Origin: Dysgonamonadaceae bacterium
GTDB taxonomy: Bacteria; Bacteroidota; Bacteroidia; Bacteroidales; Azobacteroidaceae
DNA length: 47,415 nucleotides
Assembly: GCA_031256775.1 (NCBI GenBank)
Contig: JAIRPX010000072.1
Location: 1 to 47,415, forward strand
Direction of reading: 5' to 3'
The position numbers and the translations under genes are program-made. The notes beneath the pieces are model-generated. The model ran no database searches and was not told the origin of the DNA. It saw nothing but the letters and a program-made list of their open reading frames with translations. How positions within the stretch are numbered: position 1 is the first letter of the stretch; each line of letters starts with the position of its first letter. Shown in pieces: positions 7,644-17,091 of this stretch.

Positions 7644-9602
7644 ATGAAACAAACAATCTTAAATGTCATATTGACGCTTCTTTGCACTGCGCGTCTATAT
7701 ACGCAAAATATCGAATACTCCGATCTTCATAATCGTAAAGTGGATTCGCTACAACAGATTTTGAAGGCTAATCCAACTGAAAAAACTAAATTACTGGATG
7801 TTTACTGGAATTTGAGCTGGTGTTATTTAAAAGTCGATGACTACGAAAACATGAAAGAATATGCCAGCAAAGGAGTTGCCCTTGCCGAAAAAACAGGAAA
7901 CCTATATATCCTTGCAGATCTGTATAATAATATAGGAGTGGCATACGATTATGTCAGTAAGATTGATTCCGCCATGCTGTATTTTGATAAAGCGCAAGAA
8001 ACAGTTGTGAGGTTGGAAAAATCGGCTGTTGAAAAACCTGAAAAGATAGCCAACATAAAAGGCTTTATTTATGGAAGCATAGCAAATCTTTACAGCGTGC
8101 AGGGCAAATCGCAGGAGGCGCTTCGCTATTATTTCAAAGCGCTTGATTTATTTGAAAAATATCATATTGATAATGAAATGGCTAATGTGTTAGGAAATAT
8201 TGGAGCTACATATTTGGATATAGATAATTATGAGCAGGCAGAAATATATTTTTTGATAAAAGAAAAATTATGCCGTAAAACAGGCAATCAACCTAATCTG
8301 GCACATTCGCTTGCAGGTTTAGGCTATGTATATCTGTATAAGAAAGACTATACGAAAGCACGTCTTGCCGTAGAAGAAGCGATTGGCATCTATAAATCTG
8401 ATCCTCAGCCTGCTAACCTGTTGTCTTGCCATCAATGCCTGTCGTCGGTTTGGTTGATGGAAAGTGGCAACGACGTAAAGGCTATGGAATATGCCAGTCT
8501 CGCTTTGCAGGAAGCCAAAGAGTTGGATATTCCGCTTGAAGTGAGCCGCTCTCTGTTGCTGAAATCGGAAATCTATCTGTTTCGTAAAAATTATGCAATA
8601 GCTGAAAAAACGGCGCTTGAGGCTTTGCAAACGGATTCTACACATTTGCCAAGCAATCAGATTTTGTACGAATGTCTTGCAAAAGCAAATATTGGCATGG
8701 GGAATGTTGACATGGCAAACTTCTGGTTCGACCGTCACAAGCAGTCTCAGATAACCTACTCCAACATGAATTTCCAGTTGCAACTTTCAGAAATGGAAGT
8801 GAAATACGAAACAGAAAAGAAGGAAACGCAAATAGCTATGCTCGAAAATGAAAAGCGGCTGATTATTTTGTTAAGCATTGCAATTGGCGCTGTATTAATG
8901 CTGGCATTGGCGGCGTTCTTTTTCTTATGGCGCTGGACAGTACAGAAAAAACGTCTTGACGAACATCGTATAGCTACGCAAGCCGTACTCGACGGCGAAG
9001 TGCAGGAGCGTACACGCCTTGCCCGCGATTTGCACGACGGATTAGGCAGTATGCTTGCCTCCATAAAGGTGAATCTGCAAAACGCCAAACGGGAAATATT
9101 GGGCGAATCAAAACATTACAGTCTGGCTATCAACATCCTCGACGATTCAATGAAAGAACTTCGCCGAATAGCGCATCATCTAATGCCTGAACTGCTGATG
9201 CGCTGCGGTTTAAAAACTTCGCTGGAAACTTTTTGCCAGTCGATACCCAACACGGAATTTTATTATTTTGGCGAAGATACGCGATTCGACAGCAAGCTGG
9301 AAACCCTGATTTACCGTTCTGCTCACGAGCTGATATACAATGCGTTGAAACATGCGGAAGCCAGCCAAACCAATGTGCAACTGATTCAGGAATCGGAACG
9401 CATCTCCCTTACGGTGCAGGACAATGGCAAAGGCTTCGATCCTTCCAGGAAAACAGTCGGCATGGGACTGAACAACATCCGGCAACGGGTAGCCGTCTTC
9501 AACGGAGAGTTCTGTATCAGTTCCGAGTTGGGCAATGGAACAGAAATCAACATGGAATTTCATTTAAATCCGGACAGTAATGATAAAAGTAATAATCATT
9601 GA
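7644..9602 (+). CDS. TPR-containing sensor histidine kinase (HisKA_3/NarX-DesK class)
   Basis: This 652-residue protein has a signal peptide and then roughly 350 residues of tetratricopeptide repeats placed in the periplasm. A single TM spans about residues 406-430. The cytoplasmic HisKA_3 domain has phospho-acceptor H464 in RDLHDGLG. The HATPase domain has an N-box (ELIYNALKHAE) and G-boxes DNGKGF and GMGLNNIRQRV. It should autophosphorylate and pass phosphate to the response regulator whose start overlaps its last 23 bases. It is divergent from the exporter operon and may control it, but that is only inferred from position. Periplasmic TPRs usually sense through protein contact, and no ligand is evident. 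Confidence 0.93.
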   Translation: MKQTILNVILTLLCTARLYTQNIEYSDLHNRKVDSLQQILKANPTEKTKLLDVYWNLSWCYLKVDDYENMKEYASKGVALAEKTGNLYILADLYNNIGVAYDYVSKIDSAMLYFDKAQETVVRLEKSAVEKPEKIANIKGFIYGSIANLYSVQGKSQEALRYYFKALDLFEKYHIDNEMANVLGNIGATYLDIDNYEQAEIYFLIKEKLCRKTGNQPNLAHSLAGLGYVYLYKKDYTKARLAVEEAIGIYKSDPQPANLLSCHQCLSSVWLMESGNDVKAMEYASLALQEAKELDIPLEVSRSLLLKSEIYLFRKNYAIAEKTALEALQTDSTHLPSNQILYECLAKANIGMGNVDMANFWFDRHKQSQITYSNMNFQLQLSEMEVKYETEKKETQIAMLENEKRLIILLSIAIGAVLMLALAAFFFLWRWTVQKKRLDEHRIATQAVLDGEVQERTRLARDLHDGLGSMLASIKVNLQNAKREILGESKHYSLAINILDDSMKELRRIAHHLMPELLMRCGLKTSLETFCQSIPNTEFYYFGEDTRFDSKLETLIYRSAHELIYNALKHAEASQTNVQLIQESERISLTVQDNGKGFDPSRKTVGMGLNNIRQRVAVFNGEFCISSELGNGTEINMEFHLNPDSNDKSNNH

Positions 9603-10191
9603 CGACCATAAAATACTGGTCGAAGGTTTGAGCAAACTGATAAACGATTCGGGCATTGCTCAAGTCTCCCGTGTGGGCTACAGCGCACAGGACTGTCGCA
9701 ACCTGCTAAAATGGGAACTGCCAGACGTGCTTATGCTTGACGTTGAACTGCCTGACGGTAATGGCGTGGATTTGTGCGCCGAATTGAAAAAGACCTACCC
9801 CACCCTCAAAGTTTTAGCCCTGACCAGCTTTGGCGAGTATCCTGTTGTCCGCCGGATGCTCGAAAGCGGCGCTATGGGTTATATACTGAAAAATGCAATG
9901 GCAGAGGAAATATACGAAGGCATAGATACGGTAGCTGCCGGAAATACCTTTCTGTGTCATGAAGTAGAGATTATGCTCAAACGTAAAAACTCCGATGCGG
10001 TGTGGTTGTCGCCAAGCGAGCAACGTTTGCTCAGACTGATAGTGGATGGCTATACCAATCCCGAAATTGCAGACAAACTTTGCCTTAGTCCCAAAACAAT
10101 TAAAGGCTATCGTCAGAACCTGCTTTTTAAACTCGGCGCAAAAAATACATCCATACTTGTGGGAATGGCAATAAATCAGAAACTGGTGTAA
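9580..10191 (+). CDS. NarL/LuxR-family response regulator
   Basis: This 203-residue protein has an N-terminal receiver domain. The acidic patch is IIDDHK, the phosphorylation site is D54 (MLDVELPDGNG), and a Thr/Ser position (LALTSFGE) and conserved Lys (ILKNA) follow. The C-terminal LuxR-type helix-turn-helix is PEIADKLCLSPKTIKGYRQN. It overlaps the kinase gene, so the two form a coupled pair. Phosphorylation should promote dimerisation and DNA binding. Targets are unknown; the divergent exporter is the closest candidate. Confidence 0.95.
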   Translation: MIKVIIIDDHKILVEGLSKLINDSGIAQVSRVGYSAQDCRNLLKWELPDVLMLDVELPDGNGVDLCAELKKTYPTLKVLALTSFGEYPVVRRMLESGAMGYILKNAMAEEIYEGIDTVAAGNTFLCHEVEIMLKRKNSDAVWLSPSEQRLLRLIVDGYTNPEIADKLCLSPKTIKGYRQNLLFKLGAKNTSILVGMAINQKLV

Positions 10192-10522
10192 TTGGAAAAT
10201 TTCATGTATCTTTGCAAACCCACCTCAAAAAACATTCCAAAGAAACATTAGGTCAAATGGCGGGACATGGTTTTATGCAACATCATTGCGAAGGCGAAGC
10301 CTGAAGCAATCCAGTAAAAACTAAAAACTAAAAACTAATCCTGGATTGCTTCGCTAACGCTCGCAATGACGATGCCGTGCATAGTATAATAGTATAATTG
10401 GTTTTTTTATTGGTATGAAGCTCTGACGAGTAAATTTGTGCTTTCCTGCTGACGCGGCTTTATAAGCTGTGCCTTCATGCTTTGCACCACGTGTCTCGTT
10501 TAAAAAACTTTTCTTGCATTAC
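10192..10522. repeat. Non-coding region with REP-like inverted pair and an orphan -7 box
   Basis: A TATCTTTG box (10207-10214) lies just after the response regulator and has no ORF behind it. At about 10271-10382 two REP-like units face each other (10283-10314 and 10341-10372) around an aaaact-rich spacer. Sequence at 10470-10500 resembles, inverted, 7215-7265. No convincing gene is seen. Confidence 0.7.
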
Positions 10523-10829
10523 TTCGTAAAACAGCTGCTCTGCAAATTCTTTAAAACCGTGCTGAACAAAAGCAGCGTAGCTGCAACATCTTTGTAGACG
10601 TGTGCGTAAGCGCACGGTTGGAAAATACAGACCTTTCCCTGAGCAGCGTAGCTGCGACATCTTTTTTAACAGCAAATTAATTCATAAACATGAAATGAAT
10701 AAAAATTAAGGTATCGCAGCTACGCTGCTCTGTTTAAATTCCGCACATCTTTACCGTGCGCTTACGCACACGGCTACAAAGATACTGGCGCTACGCGCCT
10801 TCTCGCAAAACACAAGGTTTTGCAGATGA
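10523..10829. repeat. Multi-hairpin repeat element, copy 2
   Basis: This second copy of the element at 1-308 is in direct orientation and differs at only a few scattered positions. Differences in the outer arms preserve or improve pairing: here about 30 of 31 positions match, against 29 of 31 in copy 1. The inner 17-bp arms and the terminal gcaaaac/gttttgc hairpin are unchanged. A short ORF read here on the minus strand is an artefact of the palindromes. Confidence 0.9.
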
Positions 10830-11030
10830 TCCGCAAAACCCTATATGCAGCGTAAAGCTTCAATTTAAAGATACATTTTTTTTACGATTAAAAACAAAAA
10901 GATAATAATAAACTGTCAATTAACTCTCAAATTTCTTATTTTATAAATTTATTTGCAGATTTAATGTATTCCATTTGGAGGGAAGTTCTCCTTAAAATCT
11001 GTTGCTAAAATAATTATTTTAGTCATTTTT
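10830..11030. other. AT-rich upstream region of the zap genes
   Basis: No ORF is visible. It contains a perfect 18-bp palindrome at 11005-11022 (ctaaaataattattttag), which ends 8 bp before the -33 box of the next promoter. A small ggag/ctcc hairpin lies near 10978-10991. Either could be an operator or the end of an upstream transcript. Confidence 0.5.
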
Positions 11031-11061
11031 TTTGCATACTCGCAACTTATTCTTATTTTTG
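11031..11061 (+). promoter_or_regulatory. Bacteroidota-type promoter of the zap operon
   Basis: TTTG (11031-11034), a 19-bp spacer, and TATTTTTG (11054-11061) form a near-ideal match. The predicted transcription start is around 11066-11068, only about 11 bp before the ATG at 11079. This argues against the alternative TTG start at 11070. Confidence 0.78.
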
Positions 11062-11078
11062 TCCTGAATTTGGTTAAG

Positions 11079-11372
11079 ATGACAACAGATCAAGCTGCGC
11101 TTTTAGGGTTATTTGAATCAAGAGTTCATCAATTAATGAAATTGTGCGATGAGCTTAGAGAAAAAATTAGCCGTATGGAAACGCAACACGAAGAACTGGA
11201 AAAGTCGTATGATGCCTTATTAGAAGAAAATAAAGTTTTAAAATATAAATATGACAATCTGAAAATGGTGAAAATAATCTCTGTGAAACAGGACGATTTT
11301 AAAGCGGCTAAAAACAGGTTGTCGAAATTAGTGCGGGAAGTTGACAAATGCATTGCATTATTGAACGAATAA
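11079..11372 (+). CDS. Small coiled-coil protein, ZapB-like by position
   Basis: This 97-residue protein is a single long heptad-rich coiled coil over roughly residues 10-60, followed by a basic C-terminal segment ending in a second short helix. There is no signal peptide. It sits 15 bp upstream of zapA, where Bacteroidota often encode a small coiled-coil partner. A role at the division ring is inferred from context and shape, not from a recognised domain. ATG at 11079 is preferred over TTG at 11070 because of promoter spacing. Confidence 0.8.
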   Translation: MTTDQAALLGLFESRVHQLMKLCDELREKISRMETQHEELEKSYDALLEENKVLKYKYDNLKMVKIISVKQDDFKAAKNRLSKLVREVDKCIALLNE

Positions 11373-11387
11373 AATTCAGATATATCT

Positions 11388-11681
11388 ATGGTTGAATTTC
11401 AAATACAGTTGAAAATTGCCGATAAATATTATCCTATGATCTGTAAACGTTCAGAAGAAGAAATAATAAGGAAAGCGGCATCAAATGTTAATAACAAATT
11501 ACTTAAATATAGCTCGGCTTATTCAAACGCTAAATTTGAGATAAAAGATTTGTTGGCTATGGTTGCGTTCCATTATTCAAAGGATAATTTACTGGTTCAA
11601 AAAAACGAAGATATGTCCCCTTTATTTGATAAGATAAAACAATTGAATAAAGAATTAGAAGATTATTTATCAATGAATTAA
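11388..11681 (+). CDS. zapA: Cell division protein ZapA
   Basis: This 97-residue protein has the ZapA layout: an N-terminal strand-rich head (VEFQIQLKIADKYYPMIC) that follows the family's ICKRSEEE-type turn, then a C-terminal helix for dimer and tetramer formation. ZapA cross-links FtsZ filaments at midcell. It is preceded by the coiled-coil gene and followed by a terminator-like hairpin before rny, the usual order in this phylum. Confidence 0.88.
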   Translation: MVEFQIQLKIADKYYPMICKRSEEEIIRKAASNVNNKLLKYSSAYSNAKFEIKDLLAMVAFHYSKDNLLVQKNEDMSPLFDKIKQLNKELEDYLSMN

Positions 11682-11743
11682 TGCTTATGATTAATAAATT
11701 ATAATTAAATTTGATTCTTGAATTTAAATTTTCAATCTTACTG

Positions 11744-11793
11744 CACTACTATACTTTTAAGTTTTATTCTTGGAAGTTAAAGTAGTGTTTTTT
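11744..11793 (+). terminator. Terminator-like hairpin after zapA
   Basis: Arms cactact (11744-11750) and agtagtg (11781-11787) pair, with an additional ttaa/ttaa pairing inside, and are followed immediately by six T. This fits an intrinsic terminator between zapA and rny, although the stem is weak. No clear TAnnTTTG box for rny was found in the gap. Confidence 0.55.
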
Positions 11794-11821
11794 ATTTAAT
11801 ACAATATATAATATAAACAAT

Positions 11822-13354
11822 ATGAATCAAATAGTCATCGGAATTATTGGCATAATATTGGGAGCAGGTATCTCTTGGCTGATAATGAACTACTTAGTGA
11901 AATCTAACAGTAAAAAAATCATTGAAGACGCTCAAAAAGAGGCTGAAACAATAAAAAAGAACAAACTTTTGGAAGTAAAGGAGAAGTTTATTTCCATGAA
12001 AGCAGATTTGGAAAAACAGGTCAGCGCCCGCAATTCCAAAATCCAGTCGCAGGAAGCTAAATTGAAACAGAGAGAGTTGAGTATCAACCAGAGATACGAA
12101 GATGTACAGAAAAAAAAGGGAGAAATAGACATTATCCGCGAAAATCTGGAAAATCAACTGAAAGTGATTGAAAAGAAAAAGCAGGAAATGGATAATGTTC
12201 ACAAAATTGAAATCGAACGACTGGAAGCGCTTTCTGGACTTTCAGCAGATGAAGCAAAGGAACGTCTTGCGCAATCGCTAAAAGAAGAAGCTCAAACGTC
12301 TGCAGCGGCTTACATCAACGAAGTGATGGAAGAAGCAAAAATGACGGCAAACAAAGAAGCAAAAAAGATTGTAGTTCAGTCTATTCAACGTATTGCTACT
12401 GAAACGGCTATCGAAAATGCCATCACAGTTTTCCACATCGAATCAGACGAAATAAAAGGAAGAATTATTGGACGCGAAGGCAGGAATATTCGCGCCCTGG
12501 AAGCTGCCACAGGCATTGAAATCATTGTTGACGACACGCCGGAAGCAATTATCCTGTCGGGGTTCGATCCCGTGAGGAGAGAAGTTGCACGACTTGCCTT
12601 GCATCAGCTCGTTCAGGACGGTCGCATCCATCCTGCCAGAATTGAAGAAATTGTAAATAAAGTGCGCAAACAGGTTGAAGAAGAAATTATCGAAACAGGC
12701 AAACGCACCACAATTGATCTGGGCATACACGGGTTGCATCCCGACCTTATCCGAATGATAGGACGAATGAAATATCGCTCCTCATACGGGCAAAACCTGC
12801 TGCAACACTCACGCGAAACGGCTAACCTTTGCGCTATTATGGCTGCCGAATTAGGATTGAATCCCAAAAAAGCCAAACGCGCCGGATTATTGCACGATAT
12901 TGGTAAGGTTCCGGATGACGAACCAGAACTGCCACATGCAATTTTCGGAATGAAACTTGCAGAAAAGTACAAAGAAAAACCTGATATTGTCAATGCTATT
13001 GGCGCTCACCACGACGAAATAGAAATGACAAGCCTGCTGGCTCCGATAGTTCAGGTTTGCGACGCTATCTCAGGCGCTCGACCGGGCGCTCGGCGCGAGA
13101 TTGTAGAAGCCTATATAAAACGTTTGAACGACCTGGAACAGTTGGCATTATCGTATCCTGGCGTAGTGAAAACATACGCCATACAAGCCGGACGGGAATT
13201 GCGTGTAATCGTAGGCGCCGACCGCATCAATGATATTGAAACAGAAAGCCTTTCAAACGAAATAGCAAAGAAAATCCAGGACGAAATGACATATCCCGGA
13301 CAGGTGAAAATAACAGTTATTCGCGAAACTCGCGCTGTTGCATTTGCTAAATAA
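11822..13354 (+). CDS. rny: Ribonuclease Y
   Basis: This 510-residue membrane-anchored endoribonuclease initiates mRNA decay. An N-terminal TM (about residues 3-24) is followed by a long charged coiled coil to about 190. A KH domain has [15 protein letters not shown], and an HD domain carries the metal-binding pair H358/D359 in LLHDIGKV, followed by HAIFG and GAHHDE. Length and order match the family. The FtsE-like gene starts 10 bp downstream. Confidence 0.97.
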   Translation: MNQIVIGIIGIILGAGISWLIMNYLVKSNSKKIIEDAQKEAETIKKNKLLEVKEKFISMKADLEKQVSARNSKIQSQEAKLKQRELSINQRYEDVQKKKGEIDIIRENLENQLKVIEKKKQEMDNVHKIEIERLEALSGLSADEAKERLAQSLKEEAQTSAAAYINEVMEEAKMTANKEAKKIVVQSIQRIATETAIENAITVFHIESDEIKGRIIGREGRNIRALEAATGIEIIVDDTPEAIILSGFDPVRREVARLALHQLVQDGRIHPARIEEIVNKVRKQVEEEIIETGKRTTIDLGIHGLHPDLIRMIGRMKYRSSYGQNLLQHSRETANLCAIMAAELGLNPKKAKRAGLLHDIGKVPDDEPELPHAIFGMKLAEKYKEKPDIVNAIGAHHDEIEMTSLLAPIVQVCDAISGARPGARREIVEAYIKRLNDLEQLALSYPGVVKTYAIQAGRELRVIVGADRINDIETESLSNEIAKKIQDEMTYPGQVKITVIRETRAVAFAK

Positions 13355-13364
13355 TAAGGAAAAA

Positions 13365-14048
13365 ATGGAAAACGAGATACTGATTGCTTACGAAAATGTA
13401 GAAATACGTCATTATGAGAATGTTATTCTCCGTGATGTCTCTTTTGAACAGAAAAAAAGCGAATTTCTATACATTATCGGGAAAGTTGGATCGGGAAAAA
13501 GTTCATTATTAAAAACATTATACTGCGACATGTCGTTAGAAAGCGGCTCCGCCCGAATTTTCAACTACGATTTAAGGAAAATAAAACGCAGGGAAATTCC
13601 TTATTTACGCAGAAAAATAGGCATCGTTTTTCAGGATTTCCAGTTACTTATGGATCGCTCGGTGGAAAAAAACCTGCAATTTGTGTTGAAAGCCACCGGC
13701 TGGAAAGACCGCCACGCAATCGAAGAACGCATCAATAACGTACTTACGCAGGTAGGAATGTCAAACAAAGGGTATAAAATGCCTCACGAACTGTCGGGTG
13801 GAGAACAGCAGCGAATCGTAATCGCTCGATCGCTGCTGAATTTTCCCGAATTAATTCTGGCAGATGAGCCTACCGGAAATTTAGACATCGAAACAGGAAG
13901 TAAAATTGTTCAGTTGTTGCAAGATATTTGTACCGGCGGCACTTCAGTCATTATGACTACTCATAATTATCAGTTGCTGCAAAGTTTTCCAGGCAAAATA
14001 AAAAAATGCGAAGACGGTAAACTTTTCGATTTTGACTTAAATTTTTAA
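13365..14048 (+). CDS. ftsE: FtsE-like ABC ATPase
   Basis: This 227-residue ATP-binding subunit has Walker [10 protein letters not shown], signature LSGGEQQR and Walker [13 protein letters not shown]. The VGSGKSS form of Walker A and a total length near 225 are typical of Bacteroidota FtsE, which with FtsX regulates cell-wall hydrolases at division. No ftsX lies beside it, so the partner must be elsewhere. I start at ATG 13365 with an aagga motif upstream; a longer frame from 13338 would overlap rny. A different FtsX-type transporter remains possible. Confidence 0.82.
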   Translation: MENEILIAYENVEIRHYENVILRDVSFEQKKSEFLYIIGKVGSGKSSLLKTLYCDMSLESGSARIFNYDLRKIKRREIPYLRRKIGIVFQDFQLLMDRSVEKNLQFVLKATGWKDRHAIEERINNVLTQVGMSNKGYKMPHELSGGEQQRIVIARSLLNFPELILADEPTGNLDIETGSKIVQLLQDICTGGTSVIMTTHNYQLLQSFPGKIKKCEDGKLFDFDLNF

Positions 14049-14057
14049 ATTATTTTT

Positions 14058-15203
14058 ATGTTTCCATTAGATAAATTCAAAGAATTAAAAACGCCATTTT
14101 ATTTTTACGATACAGATTTACTGCAAAAAACTGTAGAAACGGCTTTAAATGCCGCTAACAGATATGGTTATAATATCCATTATGCTGTCAAAGCAAATGC
14201 TAATCCGCGAATACTTTCCATCATAAGCAAAAACGGTCTGGGAGCCGACTGCGTTAGCGGCGGAGAAATCAAAGCAGCATTGAACGCTGGTTTCCCTGCC
14301 GACAAAATTGTTTTTGCAGGCGTTGGTAAAGCCGACTGGGAAATTAATATAGGATTAGACGCCGGTATTTTCTGCTTTAATGTCGAATCTGTTCAGGAAC
14401 TGGAAGTTATAAATGAACTTGCTTATGCAAAAAATAAAATAGCTTCTGTCGCCCTGCGCATAAATCCCGAAGTGGATGCCTGTACGCATCATCATATTAC
14501 AACAGGAAAGCAGGAAAATAAATTCGGTATCAACCTCGACCAAATCAGTCATGTATTGGATAAATTGAAACAGCTGTCTTCCGTAAAACTGATCGGACTG
14601 CATTTTCATATAGGCTCGCAATTGACAGATTTAGATCCTTTCAGAATTTTATGTTCCCAAGCAGTCAATATTCAGAAACAGCTGGAAGAACATAAAATAA
14701 CTGTCGAACATATTAATTTTGGAGGCGGTCTGGGCATTAATTACGAAAATCCCGAACAAAATCCTATTCCTGATTTTAACGGATATTTTGAAATTTTTCA
14801 CCGTCATTTTCCGCTTAAAGTGTCGCAGCAGATTCATTTTGAGCCTGGACGCTCTATCATAGGACAGTCTGGTACGCTGATTTCCAGAGTTTTATATGTG
14901 AAGGAAGGAACATCGAAAAAATTTGCCGTTTTAGACGCAGGCTTCACCGATTTAATTCGTCCGGCTTTTTATGGGGCATATCACAAAATAGAAAATATTT
15001 CGTCAGAAGAACCGGTAGAAATCTACGATGTAGTAGGTCCAATTTGTGAATCGTCCGACTGTTTTGGCAAACAGATTGCCTTGAATAAATGTCGTCGCGG
15101 CGATTTTATAGCCCTCCGTTCTGCCGGAGCTTACGGCGAAATTATGGCTTCGCAATACAATTGCAGGCAGTTGCCGGATAGTTATTTTTATGATTCACTG
15201 TAA
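14058..15203 (+). CDS. lysA: Diaminopimelate decarboxylase
   Basis: This 381-residue PLP enzyme, of alanine-racemase-type fold III, makes L-lysine from meso-diaminopimelate. The Schiff-base lysine is K45 in HYAVKANANP. The glycine-rich phosphate-binding loop (NFGGGLGINY), the substrate and phosphate motif EPGRSII, and the catalytic CESSDCFG segment near the C-terminus are all present. It is a little shorter than many homologues. It follows ftsE by 9 bp, and the glycosyltransferase gene follows by 3 bp. Confidence 0.96.
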   Translation: MFPLDKFKELKTPFYFYDTDLLQKTVETALNAANRYGYNIHYAVKANANPRILSIISKNGLGADCVSGGEIKAALNAGFPADKIVFAGVGKADWEINIGLDAGIFCFNVESVQELEVINELAYAKNKIASVALRINPEVDACTHHHITTGKQENKFGINLDQISHVLDKLKQLSSVKLIGLHFHIGSQLTDLDPFRILCSQAVNIQKQLEEHKITVEHINFGGGLGINYENPEQNPIPDFNGYFEIFHRHFPLKVSQQIHFEPGRSIIGQSGTLISRVLYVKEGTSKKFAVLDAGFTDLIRPAFYGAYHKIENISSEEPVEIYDVVGPICESSDCFGKQIALNKCRRGDFIALRSAGAYGEIMASQYNCRQLPDSYFYDSL

Positions 15204-15206
15204 ATT

Positions 15207-16367
15207 ATGGTCTTAGATACTATTGAAATAATATTACTGTCGGCGTTGCTTCTGTTACTGATAATTCAACTGACATATTATTGGTTTTTTCTGTCGCGCC
15301 CGTATTTTCACCTGCGAAAATTGAAAAAAGGAAAGGTTTTGTTTTCAAATTCGCAACCGCCTGTTTCGGTCATAATATATGCTAAAAGCGAATCGGTAAA
15401 TTTGCAAAATTTCCTTCCGTCTGTTCTGGAACAGGATTATCCCGAATATGAGGTAATTGTTGTTAACGACGATTCTACCGACTACAGCGAAAATGTTCTA
15501 AGAGGTATGCAAAACCAGTACAAGCATTTGTATTACACGTACATACCGCAGGGAACAAAAAATCTGAGCCGTAAAAAACTTGGACTTACGCTCGGAATAA
15601 AAGCGGCAAGATACGGCGTTTTACTGTTTATCGACGCAGATACGCATCCCGTAAGCGAAAAATGGATAAGTTGCATGGCACGCCATTTCAACAACAAAAA
15701 TGCTGTCGTTCTTGGATTTAGCGCTCTGGAAAAACATCAGGGGATAAAGTATAAATATGCAGCTTTCGATTACTTTACCACTAACTTACAGATGATTTCA
15801 ATGGCTATGTTTAAAATTCCCTACGGAGCCGACGGCAAAAATCTTGCTTACAGTAAGGAATATTTCGACGCCAACAAAGGCTATTCCAGACACCGCCACC
15901 TTCAGGCTGGTGAAGATGATCTGTTTATCAACGAAATTGCAACAAAGGAAAATCTTGTTACAGAAATGTCGCCTGAAAGTATAACAATTACAAGCTGGGA
16001 GGAAATGTTCGACTGGAAACATTCCAAAATCAATAGAGCAATGACCAGCAATTATTATAAAATTGCGCCACGCCGGTTCTGCCGGATAGAATTATGGAGT
16101 CGGATCTTTTTCGTTTTTTCAGTTTTCGCTTGTATTTTCTATAATTTTTGTAATATATTATTGCCGATTGTGGCGATAATTGCATCTATTGTTTGGCTTT
16201 TTTCTCAATTATTTGTTATAAATAAAACAGCAGGCTATTTAAAATTGGAGAAGTTTTACTTTTTATTCCCTTTTTTCAACGTATTACAATCTGTTATAAA
16301 TATTTATTTTTACATTTACAGGTTTTTTGGAGGGAAAAATTATTATATTTGGAAATATGAAAATTGA
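15207..16367 (+). CDS. Membrane glycosyltransferase family 2
   Basis: This 386-residue protein has one N-terminal TM (about 5-30) and a GT-A catalytic domain with VVNDDSTDYSENV and the metal-binding FIDADTHP. An acidic acceptor motif, AGEDDLFI, follows, then two or three C-terminal TM segments. The Q/RxxRW-like element of processive synthases is not obvious; WKHSKINRAM occupies that place. It probably transfers a sugar to a lipid or surface glycan at the inner membrane. Its last 11 bases overlap the next gene. Donor and acceptor are unknown. Confidence 0.9.
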   Translation: MVLDTIEIILLSALLLLLIIQLTYYWFFLSRPYFHLRKLKKGKVLFSNSQPPVSVIIYAKSESVNLQNFLPSVLEQDYPEYEVIVVNDDSTDYSENVLRGMQNQYKHLYYTYIPQGTKNLSRKKLGLTLGIKAARYGVLLFIDADTHPVSEKWISCMARHFNNKNAVVLGFSALEKHQGIKYKYAAFDYFTTNLQMISMAMFKIPYGADGKNLAYSKEYFDANKGYSRHRHLQAGEDDLFINEIATKENLVTEMSPESITITSWEEMFDWKHSKINRAMTSNYYKIAPRRFCRIELWSRIFFVFSVFACIFYNFCNILLPIVAIIASIVWLFSQLFVINKTAGYLKLEKFYFLFPFFNVLQSVINIYFYIYRFFGGKNYYIWKYEN

Positions 16368-17091
16368 AGATCATGTATTCAAAGAACTTAGGGACTCGTT
16401 GGCGGCAGGCAAGGAAAGTAATTTGCATGTTTTAGAAATAAATGTTCCTATAGATAAGCAACTCGAATATTTTCGTTATGCGGACGGAATGAGGAATCAT
16501 TGTGATGTAGATGAAGATATTGATGAGCATATAGATATTATAAACTCGCCAAACACCAATAAAGAAGATATGAAATTTTCAATGGTTATTTTGGCTATTT
16601 CAGGCGACGTCAAAGCTTTCCGTGCTTTGGAAGATTACAACAAAAACTGCAATAATAGCCTTTTAAAAGATTGGGCTGCCATGTCATTGTTGCAGGCTAA
16701 AATAATTTTGGAATCCGAACTGTCGGACAACAAGCAAATATTTATTTCAACAGGATTAGGCGGCGAAGGGCGGCGCATCCGTTTTTTTGCTTTTTTCAAA
16801 TCTTCCACCCTGGAACCTTTTTCGGATTATCAACGAAAATTGATAGAAAAGGAAATGTCTTTTTATATCAATAAATATGATGGAATATTGGAGGAGCAAA
16901 AAATTGAAGACAACTATTTCACCATGCTTTTCCTGCTCGACATTATATATAATGTCGGATGTTTATTGTCGCAAGCAGTTGAGGAATGTAATCAATTTGG
17001 CGATTTTATATCCAATAATTTTATAATCTCCAATGTAAAACTACTGGATGAAAAAGATATAGCAAAAGAATTAGAAAAATTAGATGAATAG
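16357..17091 (+). CDS. Conserved protein of unknown function
   Basis: This 244-residue soluble, acidic protein has no signal peptide or TM. I place the start at ATG 16357 inside the end of the glycosyltransferase gene; a longer TTG-initiated frame from 16327 overlaps more. It has helix-rich N- and C-terminal parts. The central segment IFISTGLGGEGRRIRFFAFF looks like the conserved core of a Bacteroidota family I cannot name. Its overlap with both neighbours suggests tight co-expression with the envelope-glycan genes. No function is assigned. Confidence 0.8.
   Translation: MKIEDHVFKELRDSLAAGKESNLHVLEINVPIDKQLEYFRYADGMRNHCDVDEDIDEHIDIINSPNTNKEDMKFSMVILAISGDVKAFRALEDYNKNCNNSLLKDWAAMSLLQAKIILESELSDNKQIFISTGLGGEGRRIRFFAFFKSSTLEPFSDYQRKLIEKEMSFYINKYDGILEEQKIEDNYFTMLFLLDIIYNVGCLLSQAVEECNQFGDFISNNFIISNVKLLDEKDIAKELEKLDE

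Noticed and set aside
10257-10304. Fifteen-codon ORF starting MAGHGF
   Set aside because: It runs into the REP-like unit, which supplies its stop codon. It has no similarity or start signal strong enough to call it.
10475-10675. 66-codon minus-strand ORF
   Set aside because: It lies within the multi-hairpin element; the equivalent frame is not kept in copy 1.
1-10829. Composite transposon bounded by the two direct hairpin elements
   Set aside because: The intervening genes are an ordinary exporter operon and a two-component pair. No transposase, integrase or target duplication is visible, and the elements are non-coding.
11682-11821. 6S RNA gene between zapA and rny
   Set aside because: In enterobacteria ssrS follows zapA, so I looked. 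The gap is only 140 bp, and its only clear structure is a terminator-like hairpin.
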